48,257 bases of DNA from assembly GCA_937941095.1 (NCBI GenBank), contig CALDYJ010000127.1, positions 1 through 48,257 of the forward strand, written 5' to 3'. A program made the position numbers and the translations under genes. The DNA comes from an uncultured Saprospiraceae bacterium. Lineage in GTDB: Bacteria; Bacteroidota; Bacteroidia; Chitinophagales; Saprospiraceae. Below are positions 9,694-17,783 of this stretch, piece by piece (positions within the stretch are counted from its first letter, which is position 1; each line of letters opens with the position of its first letter). The notes under the pieces are model-generated. The model was not told the DNA's origin. It saw only the letters and a list, made by a program, of their open reading frames with translations, and searched no databases.

Positions 9694-9734
9694 TGTCGAA
9701 AACAAACCTCTTTGTATAAACTTAATTAACCAAA

Positions 9735-10160
9735 ATGAAAAAATTATTTCTTATCACCTTAATCAGTCTTGGCTTTTGTCTAAACGCTGTAAATCTTAAA
9801 GCACAAAACACCATTGCTTTTGAAGAGATTCAAACAAATTTAACTGGAGACCAAGATGCCTTAAATGCCTCTATTAGAGTACTAGCTGGTGACAAAATAC
9901 TTTTGATTGATGTACCTGCTTCTTTTTCGAAAGTATTGAAGAACACAAACAACATAAAGGCCATGCCTAAAACTTTTGTCTTAAAGCACAAATCAAGCTG
10001 TTATGAGTTTAAAGCTTACAGCAATAATTGCAACAACTGTGTTATTCTTTGGAAAGATAGAAATGGAGATGGAAAAGTGCAGCCTAAAAAAGAACTAAAA
10101 GCAGTTTGTAAAGAAACACGAAAGCCTTGCAACATCAAGGTCAGAAAAGTGAAATGCTAA
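9735..10160 (+). CDS. small secreted six-cysteine protein A
   Basis: I do not recognise this family. It is 141 residues with a clear Sec signal peptide (KKLFLITLISLGFCLNAVNLKA, cleavage probably near residue 23-24). The mature protein has a variable N-terminal half and a conserved C-terminal domain from about residue 80. This domain carries six cysteines at 89, 99, 102, 125, 132 and 141, the last being the final residue. Between the second and third pairs is KDRNGDGKVQPKKEL (107-121). It begins like a calcium-binding DxNxDG loop, but position 12 is Lys and the acid (E120) falls one residue late. It is exported to periplasm, surface or medium, with disulfides likely. The gene immediately downstream is a paralogue with identical cysteine spacing. 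Confidence 0.8.
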   Translation: MKKLFLITLISLGFCLNAVNLKAQNTIAFEEIQTNLTGDQDALNASIRVLAGDKILLIDVPASFSKVLKNTNNIKAMPKTFVLKHKSSCYEFKAYSNNCNNCVILWKDRNGDGKVQPKKELKAVCKETRKPCNIKVRKVKC

Positions 10161-10220
10161 ATAGTTTTGACATTAAAGCCAAGCAAGAAAAATTTTATCC
10201 ATCATTAACAAAACAAGGAA

Positions 10221-10658
10221 ATGAAAAACAATACACTTTATATTCTAGCTTTTTTAGGTTTAATATTAAATTTCCAAAGCATTTCTGCTCAAGACAATTA
10301 TTTAACGACGGATCCTTATTTGTATAAAACCATTAGCACCACAATAGATTCGGATAACAACTTAAATGTCTTTGATTTTGACAGATCTGTAGTTCCATTT
10401 TTTGAAAAGCTATCTGCTGTCTTAGCTAAACAAATTAAAGATTCAAAAAAAATAAAGGAAGCCAGAAAGCCATTCATCCTTAAATACAAGGGAAGCTGTT
10501 ATGAATTTAAAGCCTATAGCAAAGATTGCAACTCTTGCGTAATCCTTTGGAAAGATTTGAACAAAGACAAAAAAGTTCAAGTTAAAAAAGAATTAAAAGC
10601 TGTCTGCAAAAAAACAGGAAAGGCTTGTGATATTAAAGTCAGAAAAGTAAAATGCTAA
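10221..10658 (+). CDS. small secreted six-cysteine protein B (paralogue of the preceding gene)
   Basis: Function unknown. It is 145 residues with a signal peptide ending around ISAQ (residue 24). The C-terminal domain is highly similar to the upstream gene, sharing CYEFKAYS, CVILWKD, KKELKAVCK and IKVRKVKC. The cysteines at 93, 103, 106, 129, 136 and 145 repeat the 10-3-23-7-9 spacing exactly. The DxNxDG-like loop is altered to DLNKDKKV (112-119), losing the glycine turn. The N-terminal halves are hardly alike, so the pair shares a fixed domain with divergent heads. The genes are 60 bp apart on the same strand and probably co-transcribed. A strong stem-loop follows at 10679-10717. Confidence 0.8.
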   Translation: MKNNTLYILAFLGLILNFQSISAQDNYLTTDPYLYKTISTTIDSDNNLNVFDFDRSVVPFFEKLSAVLAKQIKDSKKIKEARKPFILKYKGSCYEFKAYSKDCNSCVILWKDLNKDKKVQVKKELKAVCKKTGKACDIKVRKVKC

Positions 10659-10678
10659 ATTGATTAGAACAGTGAATG

Positions 10679-10717
10679 AAAAAGAGTTAAATTCCAAATT
10701 GGAGTTTGGCTCTTTTT
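10679..10717. terminator. bidirectional terminator between convergent genes
   Basis: AAAAAGAG (10679-10686) pairs with CTCTTTTT (10710-10717), and the stem continues inward through TTAAATTCC and GGAGTTTGG with G-U pairs around loop AAATT. There is an A-run on one side and a T-run on the other, so it can serve both strands. The stop codon of the minus-strand lipoprotein gene (10716-10718) lies at its edge. Confidence 0.65.
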
Positions 10718-11846
10718 ATATTCTTTCAACCACAAAAGTTACTTCTCTCGCAAGTTCTCGCAAAGCATCTCTAATGATGTAATCCCAATTGTAATTATTA
10801 AACTGTCCTCCCGAATCTAAGGCCAAGCCTGGAGGAACTGCTCTATTATCGCCTGACAAAAGATATGCACGAGTTTCTATTTCTTCTTCCCTTTCTGAAA
10901 TTCTTCTAGAATATCTATTTCTTCCTTCTTCACGAGAATACATTTCTATGCTTGCAATCACTTCAACATTATAAACATATTCTATCTCTCTAACTTGAGC
11001 TTCTACTTCTTCATAAATTGGCTCTTGTCTTGTTCCAGTACTATCTGCAACATTATTATAACCAACGATTATTCTTTCTCTGTAAATTCTGACTCCATCA
11101 TTTCTTATGAATTCATTTGGATAAACTGATTCAAGACTTAAGATCAATTCAAAATCAACATTTCTATTTCTGAAGTCATAAGAATTCCAATCATCATCGT
11201 GCAAATTGATATCATTTTCGAAATAACTGTAATTAAAATGTTCTAAACTGTTGTTTCTAAGCTCTACATAGAAGCTTCTATGACCCAATTCCAAACAAAT
11301 TCCTGAAAGGCTATCTAAGTCAACATTCCCATTGTCATAATCGCTTAAATAATACAATTCCTTGTAAGCATCTCGCATTAGCAAACGTTCACCTGTCTTT
11401 TTGTATTCGGCTGTTATGTCAAGGTAATTAGACCAGTGATGAGCATATAGTTTCTCTGAAAAAGCAACAAACCAACGATCGATGTCTATGGCAGTAACAT
11501 CCTTATCTAGGATTTGTGGATAAGCCAAATATTCTTCCTGTTTAGTTGATATTTTATTTAAATTTTCTACTCCTTTTTTCCAGTCTTGTACTTTTTGTGA
11601 TTGTAAATACAATTCAAGATCCTTTTTGCTTTGGTTTAAATAGCCATTAAAAGCTTTGACAAAAAGGTCCTTTTCTTGTGTACTTAATTTTTTCTTTTTT
11701 GCCTTAGAATCTAAAGAGTTTAGCACTTTTGCATAATCTCCTTTCTTTAATAGATCCTTAGGGCTTTTGCAATTAAAAAGTAGCAGAAGCATTATGAAGC
11801 TCAGCAAAAGCAGAAATACTTGTTTTTTTTCGATAATAATTGACAT
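10716..11846 (-). CDS. uncharacterised lipoprotein with TPR-like N-terminal region
   Basis: Not recognised beyond general features. It is 376 residues. The N-terminus is a lipoprotein signal (FLLLLSFIMLLLLFNC) with lipidation cysteine C26. The segment after it (DLLKKGDYAKVLNSL, then a Lys-rich stretch and further amphipathic helices to about residue 180) resembles degenerate helical repeats seen in Bacteroidota periplasmic lipoproteins. The C-terminal half is beta-rich and acidic, with REIEYVYNVEVIASIEMYSREEGR. It probably sits on the periplasmic face of the outer membrane or on the cell surface. It is convergent with the Cys6 pair and divergent from the methyltransferase-like gene, so it is likely monocistronic. 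No catalytic motif is seen. Confidence 0.75.
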   Translation of the reverse strand: MSIIIEKKQVFLLLLSFIMLLLLFNCKSPKDLLKKGDYAKVLNSLDSKAKKKKLSTQEKDLFVKAFNGYLNQSKKDLELYLQSQKVQDWKKGVENLNKISTKQEEYLAYPQILDKDVTAIDIDRWFVAFSEKLYAHHWSNYLDITAEYKKTGERLLMRDAYKELYYLSDYDNGNVDLDSLSGICLELGHRSFYVELRNNSLEHFNYSYFENDINLHDDDWNSYDFRNRNVDFELILSLESVYPNEFIRNDGVRIYRERIIVGYNNVADSTGTRQEPIYEEVEAQVREIEYVYNVEVIASIEMYSREEGRNRYSRRISEREEEIETRAYLLSGDNRAVPPGLALDSGGQFNNYNWDYIIRDALRELAREVTFVVERI

Positions 11847-11949
11847 AATCCTTAAATATAAGGTCTTTTCTTTTATTCTTTCAAGCCTTCATTTAAACGA
11901 TCTTTTGTTTTAGTCTTGTATATTTACAATACAATAGCAAACGATTTAC

Positions 11950-12702
11950 ATGAAGATTTACTTTTCTCTTATAATTATCCTGTTTATAGCCTTTAGTTGC
12001 AAAAATGACTTCAACAGCAGTCAAAAATATCCAATAAAACAAACCCATTCTCATGATCATGATCATGGAGATGAACATCATGAACATGCGCATCCTGTGA
12101 ACATCAACAATCCATTGAATACGAAGGTTACAAAGACAGGAAGCATTTATGGAAGTGAGAATAGAGACACTTGGCAAAGACCAGATTTAATCATAAATCA
12201 CTTTGGAAATCTTAAAGGTAAAAAACTAGCCGATATTGGTGCTGGGCCAACTGGCTACTTTAGTTTTATCATTGCTAGCAACACTAATGTAGAAAAAGTA
12301 ATCGCTTTAGATATTGATCAAAAGGCTTTAGATTTTATGGGTGGGATTATTGAGGACAATGCTCAAACTTTAGAGGGAAAAGTAGAGACAAGGCTGGTTG
12401 GAGCCACAGATGCTCAACTTAAGGAAGAAGAAGTCGATGTTATTTTAATTTCAAGTACACTTACTTTCATAGATGATAAGGTCGCTTATTTAAAGGCCTT
12501 AAGAACGGCAATGCCTACCGGTGGGAAACTGGTTATTGTCGATCATAAAATGAAAGAAATTCCTGCAATGTTTCCTCCTGTTGGACAAAGGATCCCGCTT
12601 TTTGAAATGGAGCAAATAATTGACAAAGCTGGATTTAAACGAATAGTCACTGATGACACTTCTTTGCAATTTCAATACGTAGTTGTTGCTTTGAATCCAT
12701 AG
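11950..12702 (+). CDS. lipoprotein-anchored class I SAM methyltransferase-like protein with His-rich head
   Basis: A 250-residue protein combining an export signal with a methyltransferase fold. Residues 1-17 form a lipoprotein signal (LIIILFIAFSC, lipid Cys C17). Residues 33-48 contain eight histidines in 16 positions, suggesting metal binding. A Rossmann methyltransferase domain follows, with motif I as DIGAGPTGYF (95-104) and the acidic end of strand 2 as VIALDID (D121). Motif I has one more residue between the glycines than the usual GxGxG. The GSENRDTWQRPD segment before it is shared with other signal-peptide-bearing Bacteroidota methyltransferase-like proteins as I recall. SAM is not expected in the periplasm, so either the activity, the ligand or the location is unusual. 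Function is open. Confidence 0.8.
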   Translation: MKIYFSLIIILFIAFSCKNDFNSSQKYPIKQTHSHDHDHGDEHHEHAHPVNINNPLNTKVTKTGSIYGSENRDTWQRPDLIINHFGNLKGKKLADIGAGPTGYFSFIIASNTNVEKVIALDIDQKALDFMGGIIEDNAQTLEGKVETRLVGATDAQLKEEEVDVILISSTLTFIDDKVAYLKALRTAMPTGGKLVIVDHKMKEIPAMFPPVGQRIPLFEMEQIIDKAGFKRIVTDDTSLQFQYVVVALNP

Positions 12703-12775
12703 TTTTTTTTCTCAAGGATAGCCCCAGATGTTTTACCTCTATTAAAACTTTAGTATTTAATTTAACAAATAAAGT

Positions 12776-15241
12776 ATGGTCAGCTTACCACCTGAAAAAT
12801 TAGGTTCCTTTTATCTCGGCGCAAGATATGACATTGGCTCTGGAGAAATTACTTCCGAACAAGTAAATTACGACTCGCGAGACCTTACTACTCATGCCGT
12901 ATGTGTAGGGATGACTGGGAGCGGAAAAACAGGCTTGTGCATAGGACTATTAGAAGAAGCTGCCATTGATAAAGTGCCTGCCATCATTATTGATCCAAAA
13001 GGAGACATGACTAATCTTTTGCTTCAATTTGAAAATCTTGATCCTAGTGATTTCAAAAAATGGATTAATCATGACGATGCCGCTCGAAAAGGGATGACAG
13101 TCGATGAGTATGCAAAAGCTACGGCAGAAAAATGGAAAAACGGTTTAGCTTCTTGGGGACAGGATACTTCAAGAATAAAGAATTTAAAAAACAGTGTCGA
13201 TTATACTGTTTATACACCAGGTTCAGATTCTGGCGTACCTATTAATATTATGGGATCGTTTGCTGCACCTGGAGTTGATTTTGAATCTGAAGCTGAAATG
13301 CTGAGGGAGCGAATCCAAGGTACAGTTGCTGCTTTGATGGGGATGATAAATTATAAGGAAGATCCTGTCAGGAGTAGAGAGGGTATACTATTATCAACCT
13401 TGTTTGAACACTATTGGAAAAATAACGAAGATTTAGATTTAGCTACTTTAATCCGAGGCATTCAAAAACCGCCATTTACACAATTAGGTGTTTTTGATGT
13501 TGATACTTTTTTTCCAGAAAAGGATCGGTTTCAAATGGCTATGGATTTTAACACCTTAGTTGCTTCACCACAATTTACCTATTGGTTACAAGGAGAAGAT
13601 CTGGACATCGAAAAAATTTATTTTACTGCAGATGGCAAACCGCGCCACAGCATTTTTTACATAGCACATTTATCAGATAGCGAGCGAATGTTTTTCGTCA
13701 CCTTACTTTTAAATAGTTTGATCACTTGGATGAGAAGACAGTCTGGGACAACTAGTCTTAGAAGCTTGATTTATTTTGATGAAATTTTTGGGTACTTCCC
13801 ACCTACTGCTCAGCCTCCTTCTAAAAAACCACTACTTACTATTTTAAAACAAGCAAGAGCTTATGGTGTTGGTGCTGTATTGGTAACCCAAAATCCTGTG
13901 GACATAGATTACAAAGGTTTAGCAAATGCTGGAACTTGGTTTATTGGTAAGATGCAAACTGAAAGAGATAAGATGCGTGTACTAGATGGTCTGCAAGGTG
14001 CCATCGCTGAATCAGGAAATTCTAGTGAAAGAGATTTTGATAAAATTATTACTTCTTTATCTTCTCGGGTATTTCTTTACCACAATGTGCATGAAGGTTC
14101 TCCCATCGTTTATCATACACGCTGGGCCATGTCTTATTTAAGAGGACCACTTACTAGACCACAGGTTAAATCTTTAATGAAAGCTAAAAAGGGCGCACAA
14201 AAAGATCGAAGCCTAGGCATGGAGTCAAACATGCAAACAAGCATCAAACCACACAAAAAAGAGGATGGAATAAAAATCCAATCCCCTCCTTCTTTAGATC
14301 ATAAAGTTGATCAAAGATTTTATGCTGTTTGGAAATCAGCTGGAGAGACAGGTTTGAGTGGAAATCTATCACTGGTTTATGAACCAATGGTTTTGGCAAG
14401 CGGTAAGGTTCGTTTCTATGATGCTAAAAGAAGAGTCGATGAGATAAAAGAAATTTCATTCTTAGCAGATCCACCTGACAATTTTGGTCGATCAAATTGG
14501 GATGAAGCATTAAGTATAAAGAATTGGGAAAGGGCACTTATTAGCGAACCAGATCATCCTGATAATGTCAACGTGATTTATGCCTCAATTCCTGAAGGGT
14601 TAAATGCATCAAAGGATGTCAGCACCGTTAAAAAATCTTTTTCAGATTGGCTTTATATGGAGCAACAACTGCTAAGCCTTGAGCATACAAAATTAAAAAT
14701 CTACCAAGAAGGTGGAGAGTCAGAAGAATCTTTCAACTTAAGAGTTAACCAAGCAGCTAGAGAATTAAGGGACGATGAAATTGATAAATTACAAGATAGA
14801 TACGAAGACAAATTTGATAAAATTAGAGACAAAATCAGAAAAGAAGAACTTGATCTAGATGAAGCTGAAGCTGATTTAAGAAGTCGAAGACAATCGGAAG
14901 TCATAGGTATGGCCGAAACGGTCTTCTCTGTCTTCGTAAAAAGAAGATCGAGATCCATTACAGCAGCAACAGCTAAATCCAGAATGCGTCGAAAAGCAAA
15001 AGAAAAAGTTCGTGAATCTGAGGAAGATCTTGAAATGTTAGAAATCAATTATCAAGATCTCCAAAAGGAACTCAACGAAAAACTTGATGACATTCGAGCC
15101 AAGTGGGAAGATATTTCTAAAGGCATTCAAAAACATGAAATAAAACCACGAAGATCAGATGTTAATGTTGAAAACATTATCCTTGTTTGGCATCCGATCT
15201 GGGTTTCTGATCACGGTAAGCGAGTTTCTGCTAGAGGTTAA
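12776..15241 (+). CDS. HerA/VirB4-like ATP-binding protein (COG0433-type) with C-terminal coiled coil
   Basis: A large FtsK/HerA-superfamily ATPase of 821 residues. Walker A is GMTGSGKT at 45-52, just after a short beta-rich leader. Walker B is LIYFDEIFGYFPP with D335/E336. Later there is a sensor-like LVTQNPVDIDYKGLANAG and a region FIGKMQTERDKMRVLDGL. From about residue 610 to 790 the protein is highly charged and predicted coiled coil, with a basic patch RRKAKEKVRE. It then ends in a short conserved-looking segment with HPIWVSDHGKRV. HerA proteins are DNA translocases acting with the nuclease NurA, but no NurA-like gene is adjacent. The substrate could be DNA or protein. It stands alone between a methyltransferase-like gene and a convergent SDR. 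Confidence 0.8.
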   Translation: MVSLPPEKLGSFYLGARYDIGSGEITSEQVNYDSRDLTTHAVCVGMTGSGKTGLCIGLLEEAAIDKVPAIIIDPKGDMTNLLLQFENLDPSDFKKWINHDDAARKGMTVDEYAKATAEKWKNGLASWGQDTSRIKNLKNSVDYTVYTPGSDSGVPINIMGSFAAPGVDFESEAEMLRERIQGTVAALMGMINYKEDPVRSREGILLSTLFEHYWKNNEDLDLATLIRGIQKPPFTQLGVFDVDTFFPEKDRFQMAMDFNTLVASPQFTYWLQGEDLDIEKIYFTADGKPRHSIFYIAHLSDSERMFFVTLLLNSLITWMRRQSGTTSLRSLIYFDEIFGYFPPTAQPPSKKPLLTILKQARAYGVGAVLVTQNPVDIDYKGLANAGTWFIGKMQTERDKMRVLDGLQGAIAESGNSSERDFDKIITSLSSRVFLYHNVHEGSPIVYHTRWAMSYLRGPLTRPQVKSLMKAKKGAQKDRSLGMESNMQTSIKPHKKEDGIKIQSPPSLDHKVDQRFYAVWKSAGETGLSGNLSLVYEPMVLASGKVRFYDAKRRVDEIKEISFLADPPDNFGRSNWDEALSIKNWERALISEPDHPDNVNVIYASIPEGLNASKDVSTVKKSFSDWLYMEQQLLSLEHTKLKIYQEGGESEESFNLRVNQAARELRDDEIDKLQDRYEDKFDKIRDKIRKEELDLDEAEADLRSRRQSEVIGMAETVFSVFVKRRSRSITAATAKSRMRRKAKEKVRESEEDLEMLEINYQDLQKELNEKLDDIRAKWEDISKGIQKHEIKPRRSDVNVENIILVWHPIWVSDHGKRVSARG

Positions 15242-15307
15242 ATAATTATTATTTCCAGCTTTGCTCTATTGACCACTTTGTTTTGAGGAGCATTATTCCA
15301 TCCATAA

Positions 15308-16108
15308 TTAAACAGGAAATTTTAATGGCTCAGGATGTATAAACTTGTACCCCAAAGCTGTTTTGAGCTTAGCATTGCTGACTATTTTGTAAGTTCCAAT
15401 CTCTTCATTAAACTGTGGTACTTCCATGCCTTCCAATTTTGCTCTAATTGAATAAAACTCTCTTCGACTTGGATGTGCATCTGCTACAACATTAAATACT
15501 TCATTAGATTGCTTAGAATTAATCACTTCATACAATACTTGAATGCAATCATCAAGATGTACCATGTTGATTCGTACATTACCATTGGATACATTTTTTC
15601 TGCCAGCCAAAAAAGCTCCTGCTTTTCTATCCCCTCCGACCAAACCACCAAACCTTAAGATGATAAAATCCTTTGTGCTTTCTTTTATGATTTGCTCAGC
15701 TGCCAATACTGCTTGAGCAGATTTTCTTGAAGGTGCTGTCTCTGACTTTTCATCAACAATATTATTGTTGTTTGAATAAACTCCCGTGCTGCTTGCGAAA
15801 ATCAACTTGCATGATTTTGAGACATAAGGAAGTATTGATTTAATTTTCGCCGGATAATTTAATAAAGCTTCAGGGTCCTTTCTGCCAGGAGGAATGTTTA
15901 CAAACAATAAATCAGAATCAAAAAAGGATTCATCATATACACCCTTTGCACTAAGTACTAATTGATAAGGAACAATCTTTAAATTTTCAATCAGTGAAAG
16001 TTTAGCTTCGGATGTAGTTGATCCTTTTACACGATAAGATTTATTAATTAAAAATTTGCCGAAAGGCAAACCTAACCAACCACAACCTAGGATTGAAATC
16101 GTTTTCAT
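15308..16108 (-). CDS. NAD(P)-binding SDR-family protein (YeeZ-like)
   Basis: An extended-SDR / epimerase-like Rossmann protein of 266 residues. The nucleotide-binding loop GCGWLGLPFG lies at 8-17. The strand-4 segment LIFASSTGVYSNNNNIVDE holds the SST active-site serine region typical of epimerase-like proteins, whereas a clear YxxxK is not obvious. The GxGWLG start resembles E. coli YeeZ-type proteins of unknown substrate. Its ATG directly follows the TAG stop of the upstream beta-helix lipoprotein gene (no intervening base), so the two are surely co-transcribed and translationally coupled. That link does not itself reveal the substrate. Confidence 0.8.
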   Translation of the reverse strand: MKTISILGCGWLGLPFGKFLINKSYRVKGSTTSEAKLSLIENLKIVPYQLVLSAKGVYDESFFDSDLLFVNIPPGRKDPEALLNYPAKIKSILPYVSKSCKLIFASSTGVYSNNNNIVDEKSETAPSRKSAQAVLAAEQIIKESTKDFIILRFGGLVGGDRKAGAFLAGRKNVSNGNVRINMVHLDDCIQVLYEVINSKQSNEVFNVVADAHPSRREFYSIRAKLEGMEVPQFNEEIGTYKIVSNAKLKTALGYKFIHPEPLKFPV

Positions 16109-17608
16109 CTATTGAATTATGTACTCATAGCAACCTGCATCTGGATTAGTAGCATCTCGCATGACACCATCAAGGTCAAAAAACAAATTTGGTAATGGTC
16201 TAGCAAATTCTTCTGCTACTGATAAAGTGTCTAAGTGATAATCATCGTCTTCGACACTTACAAACAAAGAATCATTAGGGACTGCATTATAGCAAGGCGC
16301 ACATCTTTCGAAAAAATCTAAGTATAGATCTTCTGTGGGCAAATCCATCACCCTAACGATGCAATCTTCTAAAGTATAGTCAAATGAACCTGGAGCTGCC
16401 TCCCCTAAGCGATCAAAAAGGTCTAATTCGTCTTCTCGACTTCCCATAATGATGCTGTTTCTAAAATTAGCATTTAGAGGATTAGCTCTAAAGTCTTGGC
16501 ACAAAAGGTCTAAACAAAGGGCATTACTCATTTTTAAAGCAGAAGCATCTACCCCGTAACTTGCTAAGGTACAGTAATCAAACTCATATCTTCCACCATA
16601 TTCAAGTTGAACACAATTTCCTCCATTATTATGAAATAAACTGTTCTGCACACGCAGTTGAGCATGAATTCCCAAAAGGCCAGTACTTGCTGTATTATAA
16701 ATTTGTGAATTTGTCATGATCAGATTTGCCGCTGAGTCTACTCTAACACCAATTATTCCATTTTTTATAATGGTATGATCCATTAAATTACCTCTACTTC
16801 CCGGACCAATTCGAATACCCGCCCATTGTCCTTGGACATCATTAAAAGGTTCTTCTAGTCGATCACCCTGTATAACTACTGGTTCTTCTAGTGTCCCTTC
16901 TGTAACAAGTTTTCCATTTTCTGAAATAAAAATTAGTCCATCATTGTATAAAAATAGTTCCCCTTCTTCATCTGTCCCCCTTGCTAATCCACCGTGCAAA
17001 TAAATTTCAGTGCCTGCGGGTAAATTTAATGTACAGGAATCTACCACAAGAACTCCATAAATTACATATGGTTTTGGATCGTCCCAAACCCTAGTCTCAA
17101 AGTCACAAGAGAGTAGGCTAACGCCATTAGCCCCATCTGTACTTGGAATATAAATAGCGTTTTGGCCCCAAGCTTCAAGAACAACTGATTGATCGTTTCC
17201 ATTAGTTTTAAAAATAATTTCGTCTTCTAATACGAAAGGACTTGAGCTCAATGGTTCATCAGGATCAATTGTGACTTCTGCAAAAATATAGATACTGTCT
17301 TCTTCGGCAATTTCGATATCTTGAAAACTTTCTGCAGAAATGCCGTCTACGTTTATTCTAAACTTTGAACCATTATTTCCTTTAATCGAAATTTCATCAA
17401 TCTTAATCGGAGCCTCTGCTTCATTAAATACCTTTAGTATTCTTGTTGCGGATCCAAGTGTTGTAAATACGGTATCAAACATCAGTGTATCTGTAGAAAA
17501 GCTAAGCCGAGCATCGCTGCTGGTGATGAAGTTTTCATCCCTCTGGCAAGCAGAAAAGATGATAAAATATAAGCCTACTGAAGCTATGATAAAGAGTATT
17601 GATCTCAT
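16109..17608 (-). CDS. right-handed beta-helix lipoprotein
   Basis: An exported protein of 499 residues. A lipoprotein signal ends at C21 (LYFIIFSAC). An Ig-like N-terminal domain (about 30-150, beginning LSFSTDTLMFDTVFTTLGSATR) is followed by a parallel beta-helix region (about 170-400). The helix region has rung-like repeats such as LVTEGTLEEPVVIQGD, WAGIRIGPGSRGNLMDHTII, and NLIMTNSQIYN. Beta-helix proteins often bind or cleave polysaccharides, but no lyase-type catalytic signature stands out, so a structural or binding role at the outer membrane is as likely. It is the first gene of a two-gene unit with the abutting SDR. It is widely conserved in Bacteroidota as I recall, but functionally unassigned. 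Confidence 0.8.
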   Translation of the reverse strand: MRSILFIIASVGLYFIIFSACQRDENFITSSDARLSFSTDTLMFDTVFTTLGSATRILKVFNEAEAPIKIDEISIKGNNGSKFRINVDGISAESFQDIEIAEEDSIYIFAEVTIDPDEPLSSSPFVLEDEIIFKTNGNDQSVVLEAWGQNAIYIPSTDGANGVSLLSCDFETRVWDDPKPYVIYGVLVVDSCTLNLPAGTEIYLHGGLARGTDEEGELFLYNDGLIFISENGKLVTEGTLEEPVVIQGDRLEEPFNDVQGQWAGIRIGPGSRGNLMDHTIIKNGIIGVRVDSAANLIMTNSQIYNTASTGLLGIHAQLRVQNSLFHNNGGNCVQLEYGGRYEFDYCTLASYGVDASALKMSNALCLDLLCQDFRANPLNANFRNSIIMGSREDELDLFDRLGEAAPGSFDYTLEDCIVRVMDLPTEDLYLDFFERCAPCYNAVPNDSLFVSVEDDDYHLDTLSVAEEFARPLPNLFFDLDGVMRDATNPDAGCYEYIIQ

Positions 17609-17637
17609 GTAAATTATAGCAATTTATGTTTCTACAA

Positions 17638-17675
17638 CAAGATATGACTTAGACTTGATATCAAAGCAAGATATG
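17638..17675. promoter_or_regulatory. direct repeats flanking a palindrome in a divergent promoter region
   Basis: CAAGATATG occurs at 17638-17646 and again at 17667-17675, with the perfect palindrome TTGATATCAA (17655-17664) between them. The array lies between the beta-helix lipoprotein gene and the oppositely directed glycosyltransferase unit. It could be an operator for either, but no regulator is known. Confidence 0.25.
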
Positions 17676-17756
17676 CTGCAATTAAGAAATTTCAGACAAA
17701 ATCTTTCATTGTCTTAGCTAGAACAGTTTAAAAAGACTTAAGCCCTCATAAATTAT

Positions 17757-17764
17757 TACCTTCG
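17757..17764 (+). promoter_or_regulatory. candidate -7 box of the glycosyltransferase unit
   Basis: TACCTTCG is one base from TAnnTTTG and lies 20 bp before the TTG start codon. Any leader would therefore be very short. No clear -33 element is present. Confidence 0.35.
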
Positions 17765-17783
17765 TTTCTTTAAAAACGCCATA

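Noticed and set aside
9605..9799. 64-residue open frame on the plus strand
   Set aside because: It overlaps the promoter and start of the Cys6 gene, lacks a signal or domain, and runs mainly through AT-rich non-coding sequence.
10127..10327. 66-residue open frame bridging the two Cys6 genes
   Set aside because: It overlaps both real genes in another frame and reads as low-complexity translation.
12047..12099. CAT-rich short repeat in the methyltransferase-like gene
   Set aside because: It simply encodes the His-rich segment and does not form a tandem array of fixed unit length.
11893..12177. 94-residue open frame opposite the methyltransferase-like gene
   Set aside because: Its Met/Ile-rich sequence is the complement of the His-codon block, a typical shadow frame.
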